From NCBI GenBank assembly GCA_047967505.1, contig CM106541.1: a stretch of DNA of 64,000 nucleotides, one strand, 5' to 3'. The position numbers and the translations under genes are program-made. Each line of letters begins with the position of its first letter. Position 1 is the stretch's first letter. The notes under the pieces were generated by a model that saw nothing but the letters and a program-made list of their open reading frames with translations, had not been told where the DNA came from and searched no databases. This stretch comes from Dipteris shenzhenensis. Lineage: Eukaryota > Polypodiophyta > Polypodiopsida > Gleicheniales. Shown here piece after piece: positions 22,097 to 32,444 of this stretch.

Positions 22097-22600
22097 GACT
22101 GGTGTATCATCAATAGTGTGATCGGCATAACTCCTTGCTAGAGGTGGTTTGGTGCTCTATGCTAGAAGCTTACTTGTGTACCGATGAGAATGTCTAACCA
22201 TGAGGACACTATGTGAAAGCTCCCACTCAGGTCTTATGATTAAGCTACCGCTGAGGGCTTATGCTAAACGTATCAATGTGTGAACGAAGTTATGTGATGG
22301 AAGAACAACTATGTGCCAAAGATCAAGCCTATAGTAAAGTGATGACAAATGTGTGTTGGGAGTATCCAAGAGGCTATACAAGGTTGATGTGTATGCGTGT
22401 AGAAACCAATGCCAGATAGTTGTTACTACAAGAACCACGACTTCATCATCAGATTGAGTTGTAGCTAGTGTAACCCACAACCTACGTCTTGCAAAGTGTA
22501 CAAGCAATGTAGAATGGCCAAGCAGTTTGGAGGAACATTGATGGCTTCAACACTTTTTTCTAGCCTTGATTGTACGTGTTATCATGGTTAAGTAAATAAG

Positions 22601-22602
<2 letters not shown>

Positions 22603-22673
<71 letters not shown>
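22603..22673 (+). repeat. compound (TG)n(AG)n microsatellite
   Basis: TG repeats to about 22636 change directly into AG repeats to 22673. Confidence 0.95.
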
Positions 22674-22675
<2 letters not shown>

Positions 22676-23332
22676 TGTTTTTTGGGTTGCACTGCATTTG
22701 GCATTATGCAACCTTAGATATGGATTTTGAAAGAGTAGATCCATTATGATAGAAATAGAAATACTCTTCTAGTGTGTATTAAGAATCTTGTGTTGTATTA
22801 GCCACCACGAGCTATGTGTAAGCCCAGCGAGACTCCCATTAAAAATTTGCACAAGGATCTGCGATTGTTTTTTAGCCTTACATTGGATGCCTTGCTGCTT
22901 GAAGCTTGTGAAGATTCCTTCTCAGCGCTGGTTCTTGGTCTTTTATTTGATGTAGTTGACATTTTTTTTAAAGTTTTTTACCTACAATATAATAAATTTC
23001 AGGGTGGCCATTTTATTTAAAAAACACCTTCAATGAATGCACCCCTATCCTAGAAGATGCGATTTTTTTTTTAAATGTTTTTAAAAGGCTTTGTTATGAC
23101 TTGGGACATTTTGTTAGGTAGTGCTTTAACGAATAAAGAATCGTGTCTTGGTTCTGTTCTCCTATACATCCATTTTGGGCCTGAGAATGTATAAAAAGAA
23201 GATTAAAGTTGAAGCATCATTAACAGCAAACATTCGATGAGAGCATGTACAAGCAAAATATATAGTTTAAAGGTACAATACTCCAAACAACCAAATGACA
23301 TAAACGGTAACAGGAACTAAATTAGAATGTCT

Positions 23333-24483
23333 TTAATCATAAACTAAGCTTAGCCTATTACAAAGCTCCATCCCTTGCTCCTCGTCATTGTGCCTACAAA
23401 TAGCAACACCCAATGCATTATTGCCACCTATTTGCTTCAGCTGTGCCTTTCCCAAGGAAAGCATATCAACCAATGGACTCATGTACGGGTAATATTGTTG
23501 ATGCATGGTCCCATTGACTAATCTCCAAACAAGTTCAATCGACTTTGGGTTGATGCGATAGATTGGTATTGGGCTTTCTTGTTGTAAACCCATAAATAGC
23601 AACGTATTAGTTGTCCACTCAACATTTTTGGATGCCATTAAGAGGCCGTGTAAGTATCAATCTATTTTATTAATCACCACCTCCTTTTGTAAACCACACA
23701 ACCAACTAAAAACACCCCCTGCCAATGTACAAGAGCCAAACAACGAATGGCATGACATTGGGCATTGGGTCTCCCAACCACAAAACACCTATGTTAGTCC
23801 AAGCTTACTTGTCTTCTCGAGGTAAAGGATTGCATGGCGTGCAATAACCGAGTGTTTTGCTATAGGCACCTCCTTAAATCTCATAAGCAAAAAGGCATAG
23901 TACAGTAAATCATGCCTCCATAGAAAACCCAACCATCTCAACTTCTCCAATGCGGCTATATAATGTTTACATTTTACGCCGTCCATATCCAAAGATTGAA
24001 CAAAGTCTTCTATGTCGTTATTGGGTGTGTCTACCTTCATTAGACCATCGCACTGTAATGTTCAAGAACTTGTGCGAGTTATCGTAATCTCTCAACCCTT
24101 CAATTAGGCTTTTGAGCTGATATTGGAGCTCATCCAACTGCTCGATTGTTGTGGCTGTTAAATAACACACGGATTCAACAATTAGAATACTGACAACTGA
24201 TCCACTCCTCCTCCTAGTATAAGGATTTTGCATGGTTGGACTCTTGATAAAACCGTCATGCAGTAAGAAATCTATGAAAGATGCTCCTTTAGGGGCCTTA
24301 ACTAAGCACATGACTATTGTTCTGTAGTGTGGATAGAGCAATGAATAGTCGAATAAATGCCAACTTCTTTTGCATCCTTGTGTTATCAAAAAAGTCCCTG
24401 GTAGTCCATTTCCTTGAAGTAGAGTAGAATGCTAATTCTTTTGGAATAGCCATGGCACTTGCAACTACAAACAAAAAGCGCAT
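23333..24483 (-). pseudogene. unrecognised protein-coding cluster
   Basis: Four neighbouring minus-strand frames read as one broken protein: 24298-24483 (MAIPKELAFYSTSRKW), 24018-24389 (FIDFLLHDGFIKSP and TIEQLDELQYQLKSLIEGLR), 23789-24040 (DIEDFVQSLDMDGVKCKHYI and HSVIARHAILYLEKTSKL) and 23333-23638 (IYRINPKSIELVWRLVNG). Composition is protein-like (mixed helices, no low complexity), and the pieces follow each other with one or two shifts and possible short introns. No known domain was recognised. It could be a degraded host gene, a gene with unrecognised introns, or part of a transposon passenger. Confidence 0.35.
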
Positions 24484-24596
24484 GCTCCCTTTTATAGATA
24501 GAGGAATTTAACATAGCTAGTGCGATAACTATGGATAGATTCAATGTCCTTTCAACTTGGAAGAAGATAAAATCGATATCTATCTATAGTGATGTG

Positions 24597-24630
24597 AGTG
24601 TGTGTGTGTGTGTGTGTGCGCGCACGCGCA
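24597..24630 (+). repeat. (GT)n microsatellite followed by CGCGCACGCGC
   Basis: GT dinucleotides to about 24618, then an alternating purine/pyrimidine CG-rich run that could adopt Z-DNA. Confidence 0.85.
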
Positions 24631-24785
24631 TGGGCAGAACCCAGAACGGCTCTCACTATAAGCTTACAAAGGCAAGAAAGCAATATTTTTGGCCAACTTC
24701 TGACATAGAGAACTTTTAAATAATCAAGAATTCCTACCAGGTCTAAAAGTACGTTTAACCCTACATATGTCCTAACACATGAATT

Positions 24786-25610
24786 CCATGTGCCATTTGA
24801 GCAAACCCTTTCAGGAATACCTCAAAGCAAAAGGAATTGAAATGTACTCTTTAATGAACCATATGGAAGAAAAGAACTACCAAGAAGAGAACATATTGAC
24901 CAATACCTGTAAATCCCATGTGCCATTTAAGCAAACTTTTGCAGGAATACCCCAAAGCAAATGGAAGGTACATGCATATTCTTGCATGTTATTAAAGGAC
25001 ACATCAGCATGTAAACAAAGCTTCAAAAAAACATTGGAAGAAAACCAACACATCGTCACTTTTGAGCGCCGTGCGCCACAAATTCTACCAGTACTCAAAA
25101 AGTATATTTAACCACCGCACATATTCCCTTATACATGAATCCCATGTGCCATTTGAGAAAACTCTTCTGGGGATACCCCAAGGCAGATGGAACTAACATG
25201 CATCCTTTAATGGATGATTTAAAAGGTAAGAACTACTAAAAAGAGAATAGACACATTCATTATCCAAAACCTACAAATCCCATGTGCCATTTGAGAAAAT
25301 TCTTGTAGTGATACCCCAAAGCATATGGAAGATGTAGCAATCCTGTTAGAAGTTATTCAAGGAGACTTCCCCATGAAAACATAGTTTCAGACATATACCC
25401 TATCACATGAACCCCATGTGCCATTTGAGCAAACCCTTCTAGGGATACCTCAAAGCAGATGGAAGTAACTCATATTCTTTAACGACCCATCTAAAAGAAA
25501 GGAATCACAAGGAAGAGAACATATACATTCATTTGACAACACCTACAAATCCCATGTGCCATTTGAGCAAACCCTTTTAGGGATACCCCAAAGCAGACGG
25601 TAGATGCAAG
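24786..25610 (+). repeat. tandem repeat, about 135-bp units (six copies)
   Basis: CCATGTGCCATTTGAG (one to two changes) starts at 24786, 24916, 25142, 25279, 25414 and 25552, each followed by AAAC..TT..AGGGATACCCCAAAGCA. Five intervals are 130-138 bp, except one of 226. Text after the shared core alternates between two types, so the array is partly dimeric. Short reading frames in it are artefacts. Confidence 0.9.
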
Positions 25611-25689
25611 TATCTTGGCATGTGTTATCTAAGGAGATTTCAACAAAGAAAGATAGAGAACAAAAAAATACAGGCACACACTCATTCAA

Positions 25690-27600
25690 GGTCAGCATTT
25701 ATGGACCAACCTTGTTGACAATCCTTCTAATGTGCTAACAAACTACCTTTAGAGTGATGATGCTTCCTCAAATTAATCCCGACCCATGTTTCATTAAAAA
25801 AGTCCAAAGAGAAACGTACTTCAATGTTCACGAATCCATTTTATACCAAACCATTCATTGTTAAAAGTTATCTTCTGAGGCTTGCTAGTAGTTTTATATT
25901 TCATACTTAAAAAGAAAATGCTTCTATCTCTGAAGGAAAAAAATAAAATTAAATGTTTTTAAAAATATAATCTAAAGAGCCTTATTCAAATCTTTCAAAT
26001 TTAAAAAGGAAATATTTTTACCTCTAGGAAAACAAGGCTTTGCCACCATGGAGACCACCGAGAAGACCAAGGATCCTAGCATCTAGGACAGCTCTCGGAT
26101 CCCTCTCCATGAGATCCAATTGGTCATAGCAAGGTTACTGAGAAGAGCCAGAATCTTTGCGTTTCAAAAGAAGCTGCTGCCCCTATACTTCCTTCTAAGC
26201 TTCTCCATCTTGTGCCCGCATTGAGCGAAAGATTTGGAGGTGGAATCCATTGCCTTGTGCAGTTCTCAAGTCATTAATATGTGGGACAACATGAGACTTT
26301 GGCTTTCAAACTCCAACCAATTCAAATCGAATACAGTAATTGAGCAACCACAACAGCACAGGAAGACTACTTGAATGATTTATCATTGACTTGGGTGTGT
26401 GAGTAGTCTTTCAAAACCAAGTTCCAAGCACCCGCATATAGGAGGAACACTATGTCATGCGATCATTGAAATGGGTAGCCTGACCAGAGACTGCAAATAA
26501 TTTGCGAGCCCTGATAAATTCGTGAAGCCCTGAGTGGGTGACAGATTATATGTATATTATCTATAAATATAATCTAGTCCACTGCAACAACGAGCGGTGA
26601 GGGACTCAACAACCTCTTCCCAGTGCGAGCCATACTGCCTAGGATTTGGCAGGCACATATTGGGCTTGAGCTTTGTTTGGACGGTTCAGAGCGAGCTCTA
26701 TGGAAAGAGTTTGGCATTGAGAGAAGTCAGTATTGTCGGCCCATCCCACCCCTATCATGTGGTAGCATCTTCGGCGTCCAACTCAAGCATTGCAGGGTAA
26801 TCTACGTTTGGACGAAGGATACTCTAATTCTCGAATACTAGTTGCAGAGTTCTTTGTGGGCCTTTCTATTTGCAACCTTTCATTTACTGAAGAATAAAGT
26901 TCAAGCTATGTATTTCCAATTCCATTTGGCAAACAAGATTTTATGGCATACGCATATCGAATTGGTTCAAGGTCGATGGAAGCACTACTACTTGGGCATT
27001 CGTTAATTGGTGGTTAGACGGTAACGATTCGTGTGATCATAGAAAGACAATTTATCATGAGGTTTTCGCTTCGCATGGGTTGTTTTACCCCTGCTACCTG
27101 TGCTCAGCCGGCATGCATGTCCAATCTTCTGAGACTCTCTCGCTTGATCAAGCCTGCAATCAGGGTGATGATGGGATATAGTTCTATGGATGTAGAAAGC
27201 ACGTCACGAGAGTAGAAGATTGGGATAGCGATAGCATAGGCAACCTATCGGACAAGGCTCAAATCCACGACTACTAACTAGTAAGAGAATGTACCTGGTA
27301 TTTTAGCTATCAATCAAAGGAGTTGTTCGAGATCAAAATTGTATTGGTCTCACAAACTACCCACAAACCTTCCATGAACCTTAGAAGCACCAAACAACTC
27401 ACGAACCTTCAAAGCAGAGATAGCCCACAAACCTTAAAGATGAACGAAGTGCATCAAAGTTAGCCTAGGGTGAATGGAGGGCTTCAAAGTTTTATATACT
27501 TGTTGGGAAAAGCCAGGGAGCTTTTAGAAGCCCAAAAAGCTATAAAGCCAATTATGAAGCTCACCCACCCAAAAGTAGCATTTCTAAATTTCAAAAATTC
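25690..27600 (+). other. stretch without recognised gene
   Basis: Only short frames occur (for example 26597-26841), with no domain recognised. A few AAACCTT/GAACCTT words recur at 27355-27445. No terminal repeats were found. Confidence 0.5.
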
Positions 27601-27619
27601 CCCCCCAAAAAAAGAATAA

Positions 27620-29260
27620 TCACAAAACTTCACCCCAATTGGATCCTTAAGAACTGTCTCTAGGAGAGCCAGTGCTAACAAAAAAAAATCAATTCCATAG
27701 TGAATCTTTACTAATGTACAAGTTCCTACCAAACAAGGACTACTACAACACATTGAAAAAGCTGAACATTGAACAACGACTACTGCTCGAGGACATGATG
27801 TTCAAGAAAAGGAAAAGAGTAAGCCCAACAAAACAATTCCATGTTTTCCTGTCAAGGAATGCTGGGATAGGGAAAACATTTACACTGATGGCAATAGTTC
27901 AAGTGCTTCTAAGGCTCCCACAAAGACACTTGCAACTTTATCCAGCCAAAACTACTCTTACTAGCTTACACAGGAAAAGCAGCATTCAACATTGGCAGCA
28001 CGACAATTCATTCAGCACTACATTTACCTCTAATGGCATCTCACTACACAGCAGAAAAGCTACAAGAGCTATCACAACTCTACACAGATTTGCAATTGGT
28101 TGTTTTCGATGAGGTCTCCTTAATAGGCCATACCACATTACTTGCTGCAAACATGCACTTGTGAGAGATCAAACACAACCACCTCAAACCATTTGGAGGG
28201 GTTGATGTTTTCTTATGTGGGGATCTATGTCAAGCTAGCCCAACAAAAGATTCATGGCTTTTATGGAGCAAACCACAAACACATCAATGATGTCATCCTT
28301 TTGGAAAGACAAGTGTCTTTCTATTAGCTTAACACTCCAATGCGGCAAACCAATAGCCAATACATCCATGTTCTCAACAAAATAAGAGTTGGGGAACAAA
28401 CATTCATAAATGAACAATACCTCAGAAAACCAATGCAAAAACAAAAAATTCCACATTTTTTCTACACCACCGCTGCAAAAGATATTCACAAAAAATAAAA
28501 TTTTGAATTAATCCAAGAACCCCCGCATATTCTACAGGCAATTGTTAAAAGGCACAAAACATGCAGCAAAACCATTGCAATTCCAACTGACCCAAAAAAC
28601 ATAGCAGGAATGCACAAAGCTCTGCATTTTAAACCGGGGATAATAGTTGAAATATGCTCTAGAAATTTAGACATTCCCAATGGTCTAGTAAATGGTGGTG
28701 ATGGCATCTTCGAACAATCTAACATGAGCACTGAACAACATGTTGTTTGGGTGCTCTTTACCAACACAACCATAGGAAAGCAATCATGCTTGAGAAACGC
28801 ATTCCTTTACAACAACATTCCATCCACTTGGACTCCAATACACCAAAAATTCAAAATAGGGAAAAACAATCTAAACACCATTTCACTATGCCAATTTCCT
28901 ATACATCCTGCTGCAACTAGAACAATTCATCGCTCACAAGGTCTATCCATGGATTGCCTTCACTTCAACCCAACATCCATCAAAATCACATGGCCTAACA
29001 TACACAACTCTCTCGTGTATACGCAACCCGCAAAACCTATTCCTCATCAAGCCCCTCGAACCAAAGCACATCAAAGTACACAACAAAGTCCTCAAAGAAC
29101 TTGAATGATAAAGACCGAACGAAGATGGCTCCTACAATAAATTAACTTCTCAACGCAATATATGAATCTAAGAGCATTACAGTCCCTCAACATACGTGCA
29201 CTAACATCACATCAAGAGGACGTACTTCATGATAAGAGTCTGCTAAGATAAGATGGAGGA
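27620..29260 (+). pseudogene. Helentron PIF1 helicase and start of EEP nuclease (copy 2, plus strand)
   Basis: Motifs in order: FLPNKDYYNTLKKLNIEQR, Walker A NAGIGKTFTLM, LLAYTGKAAFNIG.TTIHSAL in a shifted frame, Walker B LVVFDEVSLIG, VFLCGDLCQASP, IPHFFYTTAAKDIH, KTIAIPTDPKNIAG, LDIPNGLVNGGDGIF, PSTWTPIH, and motif VI RTIHRSQGLSMD. Past a stop at 29102 come LRALQSLNIRALTSHQEDV, the EEP opening, which then fades. Each block aligns with copy 1, and the helicase motifs here are closer to consensus (NAGIGKT, HRSQGLS). At least five frame breaks show that it is inactive. Upstream linker and Rep parts were not found. Confidence 0.8.
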
Positions 29261-30420
29261 ATTTTAAGATTAAGCACGAAAAGATATCCTCCAAGCACTC
29301 TTCATAGAAAACATTTTCCTCAACAAATCACCAAACTTGGGGTTTCCACTAACATATAACTAAATCGCCTAACATGTTGCAAATTTTACAAAACTGACAA
29401 AATGTTTCTCTACAACTGAAGAAGAAAAAATCGTAGGTTCATAGGTTTTCTGTGAACACTACTCTGGCTCACCTTCCATCCTAGCTCGGTGTGGCGGCTT
29501 TCTTCACCACCCTAGAGTTAAATGACACCCAACCTCGATTACATTAATAGCCTATTTATGCATAGGGGCCGGTTGGGAAATCTGGAGTTGTTACGTGCAC
29601 ACATGAAGCAATATTTTACAGCGTACAAGCTGAAATTTAGAGTCTGCAATCTAAAAGGATGATGTGCTTGCACATTAACCTAGTAGAAGTCATTATTGCT
29701 CTAGTTTTCTCCTGAGCTCCTCCTTCTAAATAAAAACTTGCATGTATCGATTTGCAGCCAACTCATCTCCAATTGTAAACCCACAAGTCCGCATGAACAG
29801 GATTTAAGCATGATGCATCTGGTTTGGGCATTCGCCCACCTGAGTTGCCACTTTCAATTCCTTCTAGTGCTACCTATTAGTAGCCCCCCGGCAATTGTGT
29901 GTGTCAATGGGGGGTGAGGGGAAAAAAAAGCAGGATGCCACATCACGCATTCCCACTTTATGGCTCCCCCCTCCTCATCACATAGCCACATGCCCACCCA
30001 TGCAAGAAAACAAGCGGGCGATGTTTGTTTATCCGCCCAACACACGCTTAATGAAACAAAACTTTGAAACTGACAAGATCACCAGCAACGCACATCTTCT
30101 ATTAGTGTGCATAACCTTTGTCACCAGTGGGAAAGGCTTGGGTAGGCAAGGTCTTAGCTGCCCACACTCATGGCCATTTCATAGATACTATAATTTTCAC
30201 ACATGATGAGGCCACATCGACTTACACCTCTTCTTTCTCATGGGTGGGCACCAATGTGTAAACACCCTCAATGAAATTTGCAAGTTTGAAACCTTCTCTT
30301 TTCAATTTTAAAGGTTAATTTTTGAAATTCAACATTAAACCTTGATTTTTTGTGAACAATACTCCCCCTTTCACTCCAATAGCCCTTCTACCAATCAATG
30401 CCCTCGGGGTCTTCAAATAT
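29260..30420 (+). other. stretch without recognised gene
   Basis: Only short, composition-poor frames. No domains, RNA genes or terminal repeats were recognised. Confidence 0.5.
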
Positions 30421-30429
30421 TTAGAAATC

Positions 30430-30650
30430 AAAGGTTTCCCCGCCCACCATTAGGGGCGGCATGCCACAGGGCAACCTGACATTTGATCCCCCTTTTATAG
30501 GGTGTTGAAAAACTTGGGTAGGCACACCCCCCGCTCCCAATCGCCCGTAATGCAAAAAGTTTGGGAAGAGATAAAATCACCTTATCAGCCAATGGGTCTC
30601 GAACACTGGACCTTGTACCATGCTCTAACCACTTGGCTAACTCATTTGTT
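30430..30650 (-). mobile_element. tRNA-derived SINE candidate
   Basis: On the minus strand TAGCCAAGTGGTTAGAGCATGG (plus 30618-30639) fits the pol III A box, and GTGTTCGAGACCC (plus 30593-30605) fits the B box, at tRNA-like spacing. The sequence lacks a full tRNA fold and continues into an unrelated body to about 30430, as in SINEs. The 3' end is uncertain, and no second full copy was found in the window. Confidence 0.5.
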
Positions 30651-31879
30651 TGTATTCGCTTTGGTGGGCACTTGTAAGTAAAGACTATTGTTTGCCATGA
30701 GGCATAAATAGGGATCTTTGGTAGGCATTGAGGCAATGTGTAAAGGCCCTTAAGGCCTTATGGCATTGTGGTAGTTTTATAGGAAATGGGAAATAAAATG
30801 CCAAGGCCTCCACCTTGTTTCCCATTTGGTTTTGTGTGGAAAAAAACTTTGTGAAGCACTTAAGGGCTGAAAATTACATAAAATCCACTTCTTCACCAAA
30901 TAGTACGATCTTTAACATGGGAAATTTTAGAAATCCGTTTCCCACCATGTTATTATTAGTCTCAGTTTAAAGGGTTAATTCTCTGATAACGACATCTTTA
31001 ATCATGCAAACAACCTATTGGTGAAACTTTTTCAGTATCAGGTAGACATGGCATTCTTGTGATCATACATTTTCTTGTTTAATAAACTATGGTGATGATT
31101 TGCTTTCAAATATCTAAGTAAATAAAAAAGGCGCTTGCCTATTTTTGTCAGCTTGGTCTTTATCCACACAAACACAAATTGCACATTGCAACTGTTGGCC
31201 TGGCCATTCATGTAAAATTATTCACAATCTATTGTTCATCAACATGAATGTTGTGGTCAGCTGATCAACCTTGTGTGCCAGACTCCTTTACTCAAGACAG
31301 TTGTTAATGCAATTCTACTAGAGATCTTGCTTTCTATGCACATACGCTAGAGATCTTGTAATTTATGCTCTTACGCTAGAGAACTACTTTCCTTAAAGTA
31401 GTTTTCTTGTCAACTTCACTTGAGTGGTCCTGAACCATAACTGTGTAGAACATGCAGTAGAAATTTTGCTACATTGACAAGTTTTCGTAGAGGTTTGACT
31501 TCTTATTACAATCATTCACGTGATTCGTGACCTCTTGCTCTAAACTTGGTGAATATAATGGCTAATTGTTTAGTTGCAATGTTGCTCTTATTTCGTAGCT
31601 ACATGATTAGCCTTGTTTAAGAAAGTAGCTAGAGTCTTATGCGGACTGCATGTCCCCACAGTAAACAAGCTTTTGTTGACCAAACTTATCTAGTCACTTT
31701 CATAAATACCCCATTTCCCTTCATTTCAATGTTTGTGTACAGTTAGCATTTAGGTGTGTGATCCTCACTTGACACTCCCTGCCCGACTACACAGGCAGGC
31801 AACGCCAGGCTTCCAAACGACATCCAGTGAAAAGCCTCCTTCCCGACTCCATTCCGCATTACAAGGAGTGCTCAGCCTC

Positions 31880-31886
31880 TATAAAG
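31880..31886 (+). promoter_or_regulatory. TATA box candidate of EMC10
   Basis: TATAAAG lies about 250 nt upstream of the EMC10 ATG in GC-richer sequence. It is repeated at 35889-35895 in the duplicated unit. Its role is inferred from position. Confidence 0.4.
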
Positions 31887-32129
31887 CTGACGGATTTCAA
31901 TCGGATCGTGTGCCCGAAAATCCGATAAGGTCCGGGCAACTTCCGATAGCCATGTGCCGATAACTCCAAGGGAATGCAATCTCCGGAGGACATGTGCCCA
32001 ATCTATGTGCGCCCCAGAGGCAATCACGTGAGGGCAAAAGCGGGAGGTCACGTGAGATCGGACGAGTTTCTTCATTCTTGTTCTTCCCCTCGATTTCTGG
32101 TTGAGTAGATTGTTGTCCTTGCCGTCTCC

Positions 32130-32444
32130 ATGGCTCCCAAATTTGTAGTGGGCACTTTCGTTTTCTTGTGCTTGATCCTTTTCGAGTCCCCTCGCACCGC
32201 CTCTTTTCAATCCGACGAACTACAGGACGACGACGAGAATTGGGGCATCATTGGTTCCCCCAAAATCGAGGAAGTCACCTCTCGCACTCTCGACCCCCCT
32301 CGCCGGCCTATTCCTCCCCCCCATGACGGTCTTGCTGTCGATCCCAAGGTACAATTTGAGCTTGAGCATTCTTTCGGGGATGCAGATTTCACTCCCGCTG
32401 GCGTCTTCACAGCTCGTCTTCGTAACTTGCATCACGGTGGCCAG
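32130..32444 (+). other. EMC10: EMC10 coding exon 1
   Basis: 105 codons from the ATG to HHGGQ, ending CAG|GTATCG. It encodes the signal peptide, a Pro-rich linker and the start of the lumenal domain. Confidence 0.9.

Larger units (their letters stand above)
20000..22130 (-). mobile_element. Helentron N-terminal module, internally deleted (copy 3)
   Basis: From right to left the minus strand carries two OTU-like domains, Myb/SANT-like segments and a CxxC/'FEERLVAPR' region, followed at once by the end of the helicase linker and the EEP nuclease at 19200-19950. Rep and PIF1 motifs are missing between about 20050 and 19920, so this is an internally deleted element. The order matches large Helentron polyproteins with N-terminal OTU and DUF6570-like parts. 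All frames are broken. Confidence 0.55.

Noticed and set aside
24779-25111. 110-codon plus-strand frame
   Set aside because: It runs through the 135-bp tandem repeat, and both strands are open there, so it is a repeat shadow.
27484-27753. 89-codon minus-strand frame
   Set aside because: It lies antisense to the Helentron helicase start and has no recognisable motif.
30593-30640. A functional tRNA gene
   Set aside because: A and B boxes are present but the arms do not pair into a cloverleaf, so a SINE or tRNA relic is more likely.
30428-30736. 102-codon minus-strand frame
   Set aside because: It covers the SINE candidate with its pol III boxes; the translation resembles no protein.
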